Of a stretch of 64,000 bases of DNA, positions 11,307-24,754 are shown piece by piece. Location of the stretch: the NCBI RefSeq assembly GCF_000247815.1, contig NC_021677.1, positions 61,391,033 through 61,455,032 on the forward strand, read 5' to 3'. Origin of the DNA: Ficedula albicollis. Lineage: Eukaryota; Chordata; Aves; Passeriformes; Muscicapidae. Positions within the stretch are counted from its first letter, which is position 1; every line of letters starts with the position of its first letter. Both the position numbers and the translations under genes were made by a program. The notes under the pieces were generated by a model, which had not been told where the DNA came from, searched no databases, and saw nothing but the letters and a program-made list of their open reading frames with translations.

Positions 11307-12229
11307 AATATGTATCCTCTGAGGTTGCCTGCTGGTTGTGTTCCTAACCAGGGGAACAGGCAGAGGCTGCTGTGAAAGAAAGATTTATATTTATTTACTG
11401 GCATCCGTTGTTCTGTAGCTACATATTCAGATGTACAGATTCACACCCAGAGTTTTAAGGAAAAAATCCTCAGTGAGAGGATCTGGAGCATTTGGGAAAG
11501 CATGGCTGCTGGTAGCCTTCCCAGTGAGAATTTGGTGCTGTGAGAAGTGATTCACACAGTTCCCAAAAGGCACTGCCTTCCAGCCTGTCACCACGTCTTG
11601 GCAGCGTCTGAAGGGCACCCTGCAGCATGAAAGGCAGGAGTGGTGACTCAGAGAGCCACAGTGAGGGGTAAGAAACCCTTTCTGGTGGAATATGAAAACA
11701 CAAAAATACATATCCTTGTGTTCAGGGCTATTCGAGGGTGGTACAGCCTCCATAATTGGGCTCATGTGTCTGTCTAGAAATGGCTGTTTTGGCCGCCTGT
11801 TTAGCAAAAAAAAGGCTTTTCCCCACATTTATTTTCTGGAAAGACAGTGGGAATCCAGAGAACTCTCAGAATCCATGAGCCATCCTTGTGCCATGCTGTG
11901 GCTGCCCATGTGTACTTACAACAGCAGCTTCCTGTGGCTGGTTTTGTTTTGTTTTCCAATTGGGTGGGAATATTATCTTTAAACAGACAAGAAAACGAAA
12001 ACAGCTGACCTAAAATCTCCTTCAAAATAATAATCAAGGGAGCAAGGATTTCTCAGGAGGGAAAGAACAGTGTCTGATGAAGAGGTGAGCAATCTGAGGG
12101 AAAGAAGTGGCAAGATTTGGGGAATGCTGGGGGGGAAAGATCTCGGGAATGCTGTGGGGGAAGTCGTGTCTGTTTACAGGCTCTGTTTATCCACACCTGT
12201 GGGTTAGAAATGCTGTCATCTGAGGAGTG
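11307..12229. other. Unique non-coding sequence
   Basis: About 0.9 kb. Overlapping short frames at 11427-12037 (up to 133 codons, minus) show no domain, signal peptide or splice pattern that I recognise. Nothing else is seen. Confidence 0.5.
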
Positions 12230-12400
12230 GCCCCATATTACAAGAAGGTCAAGCACCAAGCAGACCTAATTAAAAGCTCATTACAAGAGACAATCTCCAT
12301 TAGCATGCCAAGTTTCATGCAAATCCATTAGCACCAGGGCTCTCTTCGGAAGCTTTAAATTCCAGTCCTGTGCCCCAGGGACTGGAAACTGTGGCCGGTT
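12230..12400. promoter_or_regulatory. Candidate conserved non-coding element (octamer/homeobox motifs)
   Basis: A repeat-free block with a perfect POU octamer ATGCAAAT at 12317-12324, a TAATTA homeodomain core at 12267-12272, and closely spaced ATTAG/CATTA motifs. Dense homeobox and octamer motifs in low-repeat DNA are typical of developmental enhancers, but such motifs also occur by chance. No alignment was possible, so this is inference. Confidence 0.3.
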
Positions 12401-12870
12401 AATTTGCCATTCTCAGTCTGTGAACATTAGGCACAGTCCTCTTACTTTCTGGATTATTTCACATTCCAGCAAATTAGTTTTATCCGTTCTGAGAACATTT
12501 TAACAAAGAAAGTTCTTTTGGCATCACATGGATAAAATAACAAGGGATAAAAGAATGAGCAGTTCCCCCAATCAGGAACAAATAACTTTAAATCTCTCCT
12601 GAAAATGCAGCCTTTCCTGTTATTCCCACCCCCCCTTCCTTTCATTTATCTTTCGGCAGTCGGATTTTTTAATTACGTCTCTGCAGCCAGATTCCCCTCC
12701 CTCTCTCTTTATGACGGTGTTCTCAAGAGCCATGTTTTTTCTTTATGCCATTGTAGCAGAACTTGACTAAAGATCTTCAAACTTGTTAAGTATAAAAGTT
12801 GGTAAATGATACTATTGTTTGAGTTAAGGTGGGGGGAGAAGGGGGAAGGCAGTTTATCTGTGGCGGCTGT
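12401..12870. other. Unique sequence leading into purine-rich tract
   Basis: No gene is seen. The segment ends in a G/A-rich tract (12830-12890) that lies at the edge of the assembly artefact. Such tracts are hard to sequence and probably triggered it. Confidence 0.5.
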
Positions 12871-13050
12871 GGGGAGGGGGAAGGTTTAAAAAAAAAAAAA
12901 GGGAAAGAAAAAAGGCTCAAATGAACTGAAATGGATCAAAGTAAACAGAGACATCTAAAAGCTTTTGTAAGTTAAAAGTGGCTATCTGTTGCAAGTCCTG
13001 CCTCATTAACTACTGATAGAAGCACTGTCTTGGCCTTCCCAGATATCTAA
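12871..13050. repeat. Left copy of artefactual 180-bp direct duplication
   Basis: From 'ggggagggggaagg' to 'agatatctaa' this segment repeats at 13693-13873, with only one extra A in the poly-A run of the right copy (13 versus 14 A). The copy ends exactly where the adaptor-like heptamer begins. Confidence 0.95.
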
Positions 13051-13873
<823 letters not shown>

Positions 13874-14336
13874 CACTGACCGCCTCTAACGAGATGAACT
13901 CCGGGTTATTCCCCGCACCACTGCTTAACCTCAGCCTCTCCACAAATGTTTATCCTCTCCCTAGGATGGGACATCCCATCCCCAAACCTCAGTCCTCGCT
14001 CTGAGGAAGAAACGAGTTCAGAGAGGAGGAAGGAAGTGGGAGAAAGAGGGAAACATCCGCCAAGTGGGTGTCTTGCCTGGGTTTCGAGACACCTTTTTGG
14101 GAGGGTGAATAGTGAGAGCCAGGGCTCAGTCCCCTTGTTCTGGTTCCAGCATCCCCCTGCCATGCCCATTCCTGGGGGAAGGCAGAGCCTTGCCCAGGGA
14201 AGCAGGGAGAGTGAGGAGGGCTGGGAGGGGGGGACACGATGGCTCTTTGACTAGGACCAGATAGGTCTCTGTGTAGAGTAATATTACAGCTCAGTCTCTC
14301 ATAAACAAGCTGCATGCCGGCTTCTAAAGAGCCCAT
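13874..14336. other. Unique, moderately GC-rich non-coding sequence
   Basis: Open frames on both strands (up to 115 codons) reflect GC-rich composition. They have no recognisable domain or conserved motif. No repeat is recognised. Confidence 0.45.
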
Positions 14337-14580
14337 CTGGCATAGCTTTCAGAATGGCAATAATTACAAGCTGATGATGGACATGGAAGAAAAGCCCTGC
14401 TGAGCTAACTCATAAGGAAGTACAGGCCAGGACTGTAGGGAAATTACAGGCTAAAACCCTTTCTAGTTTAGGCCTTTTGGTGTTCTTAATCACAGACTTT
14501 AAATGTTGTAATAAACACTGTTGCATTTTATTGACCAACTCCCATGGCAGGCAAATCTTTTTTATTTTATTTTATTTTTA
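14337..14580. promoter_or_regulatory. Candidate conserved non-coding element
   Basis: A repeat-free AT-rich block with 'caataattaca', 'gctgatgatgg' and 'gctaactcataagg' segments, ending in a (TTTTA)n-like run at about 14559-14580. It resembles the enhancer-like blocks elsewhere in this window. No direct evidence of function. Confidence 0.22.
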
Positions 14581-16539
14581 CTATTTGTTAGTTCAGAAAG
14601 CAGTTCGAGAACAATCGTTTCTTAAAGACTGGGTCTGTAGATTTACTCCATGAAAAGTGATCCAAACAGCAAGAGTCCCTTTTGTTACTTTGCAATTAAA
14701 AAAGAACGAGGGGAAAAAAAGGAAAAGAAATATTTTAGAGGTCCACTTACCCCTATGCAGGACTAGGTCACTGATAATGCCCGCTTTGTTTTGAGATTAT
14801 CATTGAGAAATAAAAGCTCTAGAATGAGTTGTGAAGTTTTTCAGTGAAAGTCCTGCTGATTTCACTGGCAGTAGGATTTCCCAGGAAATAAAGCAGTTTT
14901 AGGTATGAGAGGTATGGCCTGATCTTGTGCCCAGTGAAGCTCATGACATCCTCACTGACTCCAGTGGTCTAAACCACTGTCGGTGGAAGCTCAGAGGCCT
15001 CATCTGTGTCTGGGTTTAAATCCACTCTTACTGTTGTGACCCACAACCTGTTCCTAAATATAAGTGGAAATTCCAAGTTACTGGGGCTCTGTTCCAGAGT
15101 CCCTTACAGCTACCAAATATCATTTTCACAGTGAAAAACACAAAACACATTTTCACAGTGGAATATGGGAAACATGAAGCGCAGCAATGTTGGTGCCCAG
15201 TTTAGGGCACCTGCCTGTGCTGTGACTGCCAGGGGAAGGTCTCTCTGGCACCAGGTACCCCAAGTCTGGAGTGAAAACCCACTAAATTTTGAGAATGTTG
15301 CCACCTCTGTGTCTCTAAATGTCTGAGTTTTGGGTGTATGAATTTATTTATCACGTGGTTTTATAGGCATGCGTGTGGCAGTGCCATCTCTATGGACTGG
15401 GGTGGATGTGGATTCTCTCTGTGGATTTAGGAGTGGAGTGCAAGGGAGTTGTGTCAGTTAACACCGCCTGAAGTTCTGCTTCAGAGAGCCTACCCGTTTT
15501 CCCAGACTAATTTCACTCTCCTTTTCCTTCTGTGGAGTCTAGGAGATCAAGAGTTAAACAGCTCTGTGAGTTTTATTTGACTCGAGTGCAATAAATCTCC
15601 CAGGGTGACCGATGGACTGATAACTCTCAAAATCCATTCAGTACTTTGTGTGTCAAGGCAGCAGTGGATATGGAGTGCTGTCAGTTGTTTTAAATCACAC
15701 TGTTTTGACAGTATGTTGTTTATTACAATTCAGCACGTGTGATTTGTTTTCTTGGAGGAAATCTGCCTTTATTTTACACTGTGTTTTATTTTAGTTTAGG
15801 GACATCGGCCACATATTAGAAATGCTGCATAATGCGGTGGGTTGGGTTTACTGGTCCAGTTAAATCTTGGAAAAGTATCTGTGTTTTTACAGGACACATT
15901 CTCCTATGAGATTCTAAATAGCAGAACATTCTGTTCCTTTAGATAAATGTTTGCCTGCAGGTATAGCTTTGTGTTTGTAAATTGTTTCATGTTGCTCCTA
16001 TTTCTGCCGCAGTTCTTTCACAGACCTTTCAACGTTTCTGGTTTACTTGTGGCTGTTCGTATCCCAGCATTTCATAACACAGATGCTTATTTAGTTTTCC
16101 CGATTACCATTTGACTATTTGTCCAGGCATCAGATTTTTTCCCCCCCTTTTTGTTGCAAAGTTGAAGGAATGTGAGGTCAGGGAGTGGAAATTTACCTAT
16201 CCGAATGCAGCTCTCTTTTCTTTCATAAACTTCCTCTGGCTTCTTAATCTGAAACTTGCTTGTCAATGTGAAATGATTTCTTTATATTTAACTGTCTCTT
16301 TCCAATACAGACTGGAATTGTTCCTAACAAAAGAAGCATGAATTGGTGGAAACTATATATTAAATGCAGGACTATTTGTCTAGTTTTCATTAGGTTGCTG
16401 AGTGAGAAGCCCAAACTCCTCTCTTTTCCCAAGGTACTCGGATATCCACCAAGTGCCTTCATCCCATAGCCTTGTTTCCTCTCCCAGTAAACCAGCTTTC
16501 CAAAAGAATGCTACACTCTCTGCTCTTTATACTGTCAGC
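14581..16539. other. Unique non-coding sequence
   Basis: About 2 kb without a gene or transposon. A small direct repeat of 'cattttcacagtg' occurs at 15121 and 15148 (27 bp apart). Short frames are unremarkable. Confidence 0.5.
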
Positions 16540-16790
16540 AGTGACAGCAACCAGCCACGCTGACATTTCTTATTGTTTACAAAGGATGAGCGCCAACAAG
16601 GCATCTCTGATCATTTGATAAACTCTCCTAACCCTCTCCCCCCGCCCAGCCCTCTGCTCCACTGACCAAACTAACCTTTTCACGGTACACTGCCTGTAAT
16701 TACCAGTGAAAGACGCTAACCAGAAAGGATCAGAACTCCAGCTAAACACAAACAAACCAGCAAAACAGCTCTGAAGATAAACTGCTCACA
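16540..16790. promoter_or_regulatory. Candidate conserved non-coding element (SOX/FOX-like site)
   Basis: Contains ATTGTTTACAAAG at 16572-16584, which overlaps a FOX core (TGTTTAC) and opposed SOX-like half-sites (ATTGT, ACAAAG). It lies in repeat-free sequence with further 'gatcatttgataaac' motifs. The motif match is seen; the regulatory role is inference. Confidence 0.25.
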
Positions 16791-18950
16791 ACTTACGTGG
16801 CTCGGCAAACAGGGCAAGCCAGGAGAAACGGAGTAGCTGCAGGCAGGGGGTGGGGAAGGAAGAAATCTAACCCTAAATTCCTTATGTGCATGTATTTTTC
16901 ATATGAATTTTAAAATTGCTTGAAAAAACATGCTAGAATAGCATTAAAATAACCTTATTGTTTATTATCATAATCCTGTATATTTAATATCCTTTTCCCC
17001 CTCCAATTCCCCCCACTCCTGCAGAAACACCCCCCAACACAGTGGTGAAACTGAGTTCATAGTGCCTCATAATGAGCTCAGGAGCAATGCCTACACCAAA
17101 AAGAGTTTCTTTTCAGTAATGACATGAATTTGGCTCTTACCCACCCCCTCCTCAATTCCTAGTGTGACAAGCAGATTCTCTCCAGGCTTTTTTCCTGGAG
17201 GTGAGAAGCACCAGCACGTGAAGCCTCTCTTTGCTCATCCTTCTCCAAGAGGGAGTTGGTGAGGAAGGCAGTACTGATGGTCTTTGTTTGCCAGGAATGC
17301 TGAGGTGGTGGATGATTATTTAAAATAGTTTAAATTCCTTTTTAAAAAAAATTGCATCTGCTGTTAAAGATTCTACCTGAATTATAGATGATGGGCTTGC
17401 TCCATAAGCAGAACTTTTCCACTGAGATTTTCAGTGTGAAAGAGTCAGACCCATCCTTCAGGAGGCTATGATTTTCTTCTCATAGGCTAAGCTGCATTGG
17501 TTCACTCTTTTCTTTTCTATGGTAGGAGGGTTGTTACATGAAAAATAACAAGAACAAGTTTAGATCTCCAGCAGAAATCCAAATCTTTAAACTGAATTTT
17601 TATTTTAGGGAAAATGGCAGCAGAAGATCTTCTAGCTCTGCAAAATTCCTTCCTGTTCTTGTAGAAGCCTTGTCTGCCGGGAGCCCAGTCATGCCATGTA
17701 ATTCCAGCATGGAATTAGTCTTTTCAGCAATAAAATAATTTTCACTTAGCTGTGTTACTTCTGCAGATGCCATTGATTAAAATCTAAAGAACATCCACAA
17801 GAGTAGCAGGGCCACTCCTATGGCCCTTGGACAGGCTTTGTCATCAGCTCCATTCTGACCACCTAAGGGACCTCTCTTCACCTTTCTTTCTTTCTTTCAG
17901 CGAATTGCTGATCTGTTGTGATGGATAAAATGGTTTTCACCTTAGCCCTAAACCCCTAATCCTTGGCTGGAAGCTTTAGCTGCAAGTGCAGCACAATCAA
18001 TAACCTGCTGCTAAATGGAAAGTGGCTGAGATCTGTCCTTGTCTGACCTTGCAGAGCTTCCATCCTCATGCAGGATCTCCTGCACGATCTCCTGGTCATG
18101 TCAACATAATTGGTCAAGGTAGTGCAGATTTCCTTTAATTTCTTTTAGTGTCAGTTTTTATGGTTCTCTCTCGAGTTTTTATCTGTTCCAAGGAGATTTT
18201 ACAACATTGTCAAACTAGTAAGATATGAAAAGCTGAGTCTGTGGAAGCAGACTTGAAAGCCTTGATTTAAGAATCATGAAAACGTCCTTTAGAAGTATGT
18301 TTCATTTATTCTTATTTGCTTTTCTGCCTTCTCTATCAGTCTGACTTTTAAAAAATCTGCACAAAAGTATTGATTCATGCCATTTCTGCACAAAAAATAA
18401 AAAATATCCATAGGTCTGAGATGTTGGTTTTTTTTTTTCAGAAGAACTGGGCATATCCCTGTGCATGTGATGGGCAGGAATGCCTTTTGTTTCCTCCCAG
18501 CTCTTCTCGTCACAGTGGGTATATTCCAAGGAATTGGTTTGCTCCTGTTGTCTGGCAAGAACAAAGCCAAGTGTTGCATAGCAAATGCACTTTAATGTAT
18601 TGACAAATAGGAATAGAATTTTAAATTAGCTTAAATATACTGAAAAAAAAACCAAAAACCCCAAAAATATAAGGAATATTTGAAATTTTTAGGGCAAACC
18701 ATTTATGAGAGAGAAGATACAAATGCTGTTCAAAATGGCACTTTTAAACATCCATAGGTAGGAAATGCCTTATGCCAGTATTTATTTTGCACAAAATTCT
18801 CACTGGCCAGTGAATGTGGATGTTAAATTTTTAAAGGAATTTTTTTAAAAAAACAATTTAATGTATTTGCTGAGGGGAGACTGCAAATAAGTCTTATCAG
18901 AAAAAGACTTAAGTGCTGAAAAACTGCTTTGTCCCCATAAATGTAGAGAG
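16791..18950. other. Unique non-coding sequence
   Basis: About 2.2 kb with no recognised gene or mobile element. It has a (CTTT)n microsatellite at 17882-17898 and pyrimidine-rich sequence around 16990. Frames up to 96 codons near 18289-18579 have no recognisable features. Confidence 0.5.
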
Positions 18951-18990
18951 AATTCATAGATCATAGGGCTAGAAGGAACAATCAGGGGCT
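18951..18990 (-). mobile_element. Possible short old CR1 3' end
   Basis: 'gaattcatagatcatagggctagaaggaac' resembles the antisense 3' terminus of older CR1 copies. Only about 40 bases match, so this is tentative. Confidence 0.4.
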
Positions 18991-20099
18991 GTGCTGTTTC
19001 TAAGATGTTGGCCAATGTTGGTATTTCTGAAATTAGAGACAGGAAAACCTATAGTTTGAGCCAGGGTAGGCAGTCCAGGGCTCTAATCCACTGTTGGCAT
19101 TGGGCAGAGATGGAACACGGAACACGTGCTCATCTCTGAGTTACACACTCGCTGCAAACCACTGGGGTTTCTTTTTCCTGCTGCTGCTGTAATTAGAGTT
19201 CCTGTATTTCCCACTACTGTCCTTTTATCTTGCCTCTCTTTCATGTTCCCAAGGCTCACTATCACCTTCATGCTAATGAGGCACTCCCTGGCAAGTTAAA
19301 TGCTTGTTGTTACCTTCCTCCAGGTAAGTGAGCACTTTGGGTTGGCAAGTCTTGCCTGCCCTGGATCAACGTGATGTTTAATTTCTGGGCTTTGTGTGAC
19401 TTGCTGTGAGTGTGTTCACAGGACTGCAGCTGGAGGGGATCGAGAAAGCCACTAAAATAAAAACATTGTAAAAACCCCACTTCCCTCTACTCTCATGTGC
19501 TTGTATTGTATCAATCCCAAGAAGTCCTGTGAATTAAGATGAGGATTTTCACCTCATCCAGCAATCCCTCGCCCTTTTATCTCCACTCCAATGAAGTCAT
19601 GTCTTGCTGTTTGACTTTCGTGTTACAGTTAAGATTTTTGCTTCCTCGTGTGATTCACTGCAGGGGAAGTGGATTCAGAAAAATTTCAAGGGCCAAAAGA
19701 CACAAGTCAGAGGAGAAAGTAGGTGGAAAAGGTTTTTTTTTTTTCCAAGTTACTTATTTCCAGGTCAGATTAAAAAGAGCTGTAATAGCAAGTCTTGCTT
19801 CCATCAGCATTCAGTGGTTGGGAATAAGAAGGTATTTAAAAATCTCCCTAAGTCAGGAGAAGATGCCAGTTGACTTTGAGGAGGAGGTGTGTGAGGCAAA
19901 AAATGGTCAAGCATTTTAAAAGCCAATGGACTAATTGTTGCTTGAGCCCACAGATTTCCATCTGGATTTTGGATCCAATGTTCAAAAATGTTATCTCTAA
20001 ATTCATGTAATTAATGCACAGAACTATTTTACAGTGAGAACTATGAGTGTAATGATCATATTTAGGGTCATTTGTCTGCACATCGATTCTCTATCTAAA
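18991..20099. other. Unique non-coding sequence
   Basis: About 1.1 kb. A 126-codon plus-strand frame (19539-19919) has no recognised domain or signal. Nothing else is seen. Confidence 0.5.
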
Positions 20100-20300
20100 A
20101 TGAAATGACTTTGCTAGACAAAGCCAGTCGTCCCTGGGCTCTGGATGAAGCAGCTTTTCTGCTTTGTAGATTTTTGCTCTATTGCATTTGCAGGTGCCTC
20201 ATTTTTAGTCACAGACGGCAAATAATCAGAACTTATCTGGATAAATTTTCCCGAGTCTTCTGCCTGAGCGTTCTCAGCGTCAGCTCCCAGCCAAACTGCC
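20100..20300. promoter_or_regulatory. Candidate conserved non-coding element
   Basis: A repeat-free block with 'tctattgcatttgcaggtg', 'tttttagtcacagacggcaaataatc' and 'gataaattttcccgag'. Its mixed motif content and lack of decay signs resemble constrained non-coding DNA. The 139-codon frame over it (20105-20524) has no recognisable protein features. Weak evidence. Confidence 0.22.
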
Positions 20301-21189
20301 TTTCCAGTCCTTTCCCTGCATTTCTGCATAGTTCATTGCCCTCATTCCACCTCTGGAGCCCGACAGTTTTGTTTGATGCCACTTTCTTGTCTGGACACAT
20401 CTCTTTGGGCCAGTGGTTTCTCCGTGGCGCAGAGTCTCAGGATGCAGGGAAAGGAGGTTGCCACATTTTGCCTCTATGGAATCCCATGGGAGGTCACTGG
20501 GAGAAGCACAGTTATTGTCATTAATTCAGATTTGCTGGGACATGGCCTGCACTTCCATGTGAAAACTTCAGTGGACTGGAAATCCAAAAAGCATTGCTGC
20601 AAGTTGTGTTGTGGAGGAGGAGGAACACGTCCATGCTGCATGGCTCCTGCCCCATGGACGTGTCCTAGAAGAGCTCTTTTGGGCACACACACTCTTCCTA
20701 AATAGCACTCTCTCCTGAACTGGCTGATCGGCATCTTTTCATTTAGAAATTACCAAGATGGGAGGTTTGCTGCTGAACTAATGGAGCATCTGTCTCAGTG
20801 GATGTTGTGGGACTGCATTTTGGCTATTACAGTTGAAGCAGAAACACCCAGCTAAGCATCTCCATCAGGGAATATCAGCATCAAAACCATGAAAAACAAA
20901 ATTCCTTTTCAAGCAACCAGCGTTTCTTTCTGGGGAAAACTCCAGGAAAGCATAGCAAGAAATGGGGAAAAAAAAGTCTTTGAAACAGTGCTGTGGAGAA
21001 TTTTGCTCCCAACTTGCTGATCTTGTTGGTGTAGATAAGTAAGAAATGAGGTTAATGGATTTATATGTATTTGTACCTATTGTGGAACAGGATTTTCCTT
21101 AGTTAAGGGCTACATTTTAGGGATGACAATCAGTTCTGCCTTGGAGCTTGGTGGAAACGGTCCATCCAGTGCTGGCCTGATGTTTTCTG
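20301..21189. other. Unique non-coding sequence
   Basis: About 0.9 kb without recognised features. Short frames only. Confidence 0.5.
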
Positions 21190-21368
21190 TGCACCATTGA
21201 GGTGACTGAGTGCTGGAACAGGCCCAGAGATGTTGTGGAGTCTTCTCCAGGAGGTGTTCCAAACCCACCTGGACACAACCCTGAGTGACGCTGCTTGAGC
21301 GGAGAGGTTGGACTCAGTGACCTCCAGTGGTCCCTTCCAACCTTCTCCCCACTCTGGGTTCTGGGATT
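21190..21368 (+). mobile_element. CR1 LINE 3' fragment
   Basis: Sense CR1 of a different subfamily from the J-like copies. It shows 'agagatgttgtggagtcttctcc', 'gtgttccaaacccacctggacac', 'aggttggactcagtgacctccagtggtcccttccaacc' and a degraded 'gttctgggattc' tail. 5' truncated; limits approximate. Confidence 0.85.
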
Positions 21369-21630
21369 CATCCCACCAGGCCCAGGTCCATCCCACAGTG
21401 TGCTCAGGCCTGTGAGTACTCCATTCCCCCACCTCTGCCCTGAGGGAACAGCAGGGGTAGCTCCTTCTCCAAGGCATCCAAATGAACCCCTTACGCCTGT
21501 ACTTGTGATGTTTGGAACTGCTGTGATTTTAAAGGCTGCTTAATGCTGAGTTTACTGGACTTGTATAAATCTTTGCTTTAAATCCACTGTAAATATGCTA
21601 CAGAATCTGCCAAACATGCATTAAAATATT
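21369..21630. other. Unique non-coding sequence
   Basis: Short unique segment. No feature recognised. Confidence 0.5.
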
Positions 21631-21960
21631 TTGCTCCAGATATGCCTATGTCTAACCTTTTGGTTCCTAAGAGCTTTAATCAGTAATCTTCAAGTAGGAA
21701 GTTATTCATCTTTATTGCCAGGCACTTCTCAGTGGCGGTCGTGGCAACAATCTTTTCATTGCTTCTGTGTTTAGTTGTTCTTTGACATGATAGAAGTCAG
21801 CTGCAGTTCAATGAGCTCACTATTTGTGCAACTTAATTGCTTGCTTCCTTTAATATGTACTCAGTTTTTCCTTTTATGAGCAGGGTTGTTGGAAAAATTA
21901 AGCTTAAGGATATGGCTATCCACTGTTAATTAACCTCCTTCCCAAACACATTAGTAAAAT
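21631..21960. promoter_or_regulatory. Candidate conserved non-coding element
   Basis: Repeat-free, AT-rich block with 'taatcagtaatcttc', 'cagtggcggtcgtggcaac' and 'caacttaattgcttgcttcc'. Clustered AT-rich homeobox-like cores in low-repeat DNA suggest an enhancer, but conservation cannot be judged here. Confidence 0.22.
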
Positions 21961-22878
21961 AGGTCAAATGGCTGTTGAGTGTTAAGTGTACCATCACTAA
22001 GGTATTTCTCAGCTGGAAAATGAACCCTGTATTGGATAAGATGAGTTTCCAAAGGAGCTTCAAGGACTTAGGTGTCCATATCACACCAAAATTCAATTAG
22101 ATCCCAGTGCCTAATTCCCTTAAGCTGGATTTTACAAAAGCTCTCAGGAGCCTATGTTAAGGAGTTTGGATTTGGTGCATGTTGTGCGTGTTTAAAAATA
22201 GCCTCAAACTCCTTCCTTTTGCTCTTCAGTTGGGTTTGGTGGAATCTTTGGATGCTCGATCCATGCAGGCATGGGGGAATGTGCACAGGAGAGGGTGAAA
22301 AAAAGGAATTGGGTTCTTCCCTGGGATTTTGCATTATTGAGGATACTGCATGTGTTTGTTCTTTCAAGAATGACTAATATTATTCAGATTTGAAATTCCT
22401 AGAATAGCTGTGTTATGTGAGGATGTATAAATAGTTTTGATGAGTATAAAATATGCTCAGTGAGGGAACTGATCTATCAAAACAGCTTCATACAGTGATA
22501 GTGTAATTTCTTGCCATGTCAGAGATATATTCAGATGGAAAAATCACTTTAATTGCAGTGGTGATAGCTTGATTGGAATTCTGCCCACGTCACCAAAATT
22601 GTACATGAATTTTAAAATCATATCTTAAAATATGAGTTTTGTTGGTAAGTTCTTTATTTTTGTAACATACATATTTTACAGAAGGGTGCATAAGGTTTAA
22701 GAAAAAATGGAATTTGGAAGGTTTCCCACTGGGAGATAAAGGCTGTGTTTTGTTATGATAACATCTCACAATTGCAGTTCCCAGGCTAAGTCAGGAGACT
22801 TCTTCTAGAAGGGACTTCCCACATGTGTAAATTCTCCTCATCCAAATATCATCATGTGCTACAGCAGTAACCAGTCAA
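21961..22878. other. Unique non-coding sequence
   Basis: About 0.9 kb, AT-rich, no recognised gene. The 101-codon frame at 22072-22377 lacks recognisable features. Confidence 0.5.
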
Positions 22879-23116
22879 GATATTAGAAATATTAGATATT
22901 AGGAAAAGGTTCTTCCCCCAGGGGTGCTGGGCACTGCTCGGGCTCCCCAGGGAATGGTCACAGCCCCAAATCCTGCCAGAGCTGCAGGAGAGTTTGGACA
23001 ACACTCCCAGGGACAGGGTGGGATTGTTGGGGTGTCTGTGCAGAGCCAGGAGTTGGACTCTGACCCTTGTGGGTCCCTTCCAGCTCAGGATATTTTGTGA
23101 TTCAGTGATTCTGTGA
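22879..23116 (+). mobile_element. CR1 LINE 3' fragment
   Basis: Sense CR1. It has 'gatattaggaaaaggttcttccccc', 'ggtgctgggcactgctcggg', 'gccagagctgcaggagagtttggacaa', 'gtccaactc'-type sequence reading as 'gagttggactctgacccttgtgggtcccttccagctcagg', and a repeated 'gtgattc' tail. It is the same family as the minus copy at 6868 and the copies at 35034 and 52065. Confidence 0.9.
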
Positions 23117-24354
23117 AGATCACCGTGCCAGGCATGGTCTGTGTGTGCAGCAGGCAGCCCTTGCCTTGGGGAACTTGGAGGCTGCAGAAGCAAACGGAGA
23201 GGAAGGAAGGATTCCTGTCTGCTTCAGAGGGCAGGGATAAAATTCCCAAGGTCACACGGTGGTTCTGTGGCCTCCTTGCAGCAGCACCAGAAAGAATGTT
23301 ATTCCTTTGGGGATACCCTTTGGGTTTGAGTCACAAACAGGAGCTCTGCAGAGTCCAGAGCACAGAGAAGTGCATCACCCTTGAACAGCCCTTTTCCAGG
23401 CAGGGATTCCCAGCACCACATCCCAGAGGGCTGCAATCCCCCAGGCCTCTTCCAGGTGCTGCTCCTCCATATCCCCCTCACAGTGTGAGCTCCATCCTTT
23501 CCAGCACAGGTCCTGCTTTTGCTCTGTTTTCCCCTGTTTTTCTATCATTTTATAAAGGGCTTGATAGATGCAAGAAGACAAAAAATAAGTATTAGAGGAG
23601 GCTCAGGTCTTCTTGGAATTGTCTTCCCATCTCACCAAAGCCAGGTTGAGTGGAAAACTTCTGGCTTCCAGCATGCAAGCTGGAGCTTAGCAATACACTG
23701 TCCCTCTTTTATACCAGACCAGGATGCTGTAAAAAGAACATGAGGTGGGTGTAAATGACATTTCTGCCAAAACCAAGGCCCCTTTAGCCACTGCCAGCAG
23801 TGTAATGGGGCCTGTAATAAATGAGCATTAAGTGCTCCTTTAGAGAGATGCACTGGAATTGCTGAAATGCTGCCAGTGTGATACAAGCATCAGGAAATCC
23901 CATTTGTTCCATGTGGCCAAAACCCACAGAGAAGCTCCATGAAGCACTTCATTTTTTAGTATGGCTGTAAATAATGTAGAGAATAAATATGGAAATCCAG
24001 AGAACAACTTTACAGACATGCCCCTGAAAATAGGTGTTCACCCTCCTGTGGCTGATGGTGCTGCACTTCAGGGTATGGATCTGAGGTTCTCCTGGATGGA
24101 AATGCACCTGTCAGTGCACAGAAGGTGCAAAGTAGCTGGGGAGCATCTGCCAGCCAGGTGAGGGCTGTAAACATTGAAAATGAACAGAGTTGCTGCTGTT
24201 TGCAGAGTGGCTGCTCCTTTCAGGACACAGGGAACTGATACTGGAGCACAGTTTGCACACAGATACTTGGAGTAAGAGAAGAAGCCAATTTCTAGATCCT
24301 GGGACACAAGGCCAAAAAGTATAAAGACTACAGGGAGTGATTTTAACATGGACA
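23117..24354. other. Unique non-coding sequence
   Basis: About 1.2 kb. A 160-codon plus-strand frame at 23113-23595 starts inside the CR1 tail and has no recognisable domain, so it is not called. Otherwise nothing is seen. Confidence 0.5.
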
Positions 24355-24607
24355 TATAGTGATAGAACAAGAGGGAATGGCTTTAAACTAAAAGAGGGGA
24401 GATTTAGATGAGACATTAGGAAAAAATCATTCCCTCTGAGGCTGGGGAGGCTCTGGCACAGAGGAGCTGTGGCTGCCCTGGATCTCTGGAAGTGTCCAAG
24501 GCCAGGCTGGACAGGGCTTGGAGCAACCTGGGACCCTGCCCATGGAGATGTTGGAACTGGATGATCTTTAAGGTCCCTTCCAGCCCAAACCACTCTGGAA
24601 TTCTATG
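24355..24607 (+). mobile_element. CR1 LINE 3' fragment (J-like)
   Basis: Sense CR1 with 'aagagggaatggctttaaac', 'gacattaggaaaaaatcattccc', 'ctggaagtgtccaaggccaggctgg', 'ttggaactggatgatctttaaggtcccttccagcccaaacca' and a 'gaattctatgaaa' tail. A small internal deletion removes part of the 'cagggtgcccagag' block. The long minus-strand frame that enters it is not a gene. Confidence 0.92.
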
Positions 24608-24754
24608 AAAATCGTGCAGTGAATCAGCACTTGCTCTTTTACTTATACATCTCCCTGCAGGGGAAAACAGAGTGAGGATTCCCAAGCTGGCCCACGAGAA
24701 GAGTGGCACTTGGTGATGGTGCAGGGAGAAGTTACAGATGCCTGTGCTGGGCAC

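Noticed and set aside
23113..23595. 160-codon plus-strand frame
   Set aside because: Begins inside a CR1 tail, and several other frames overlap it; no domain recognised.
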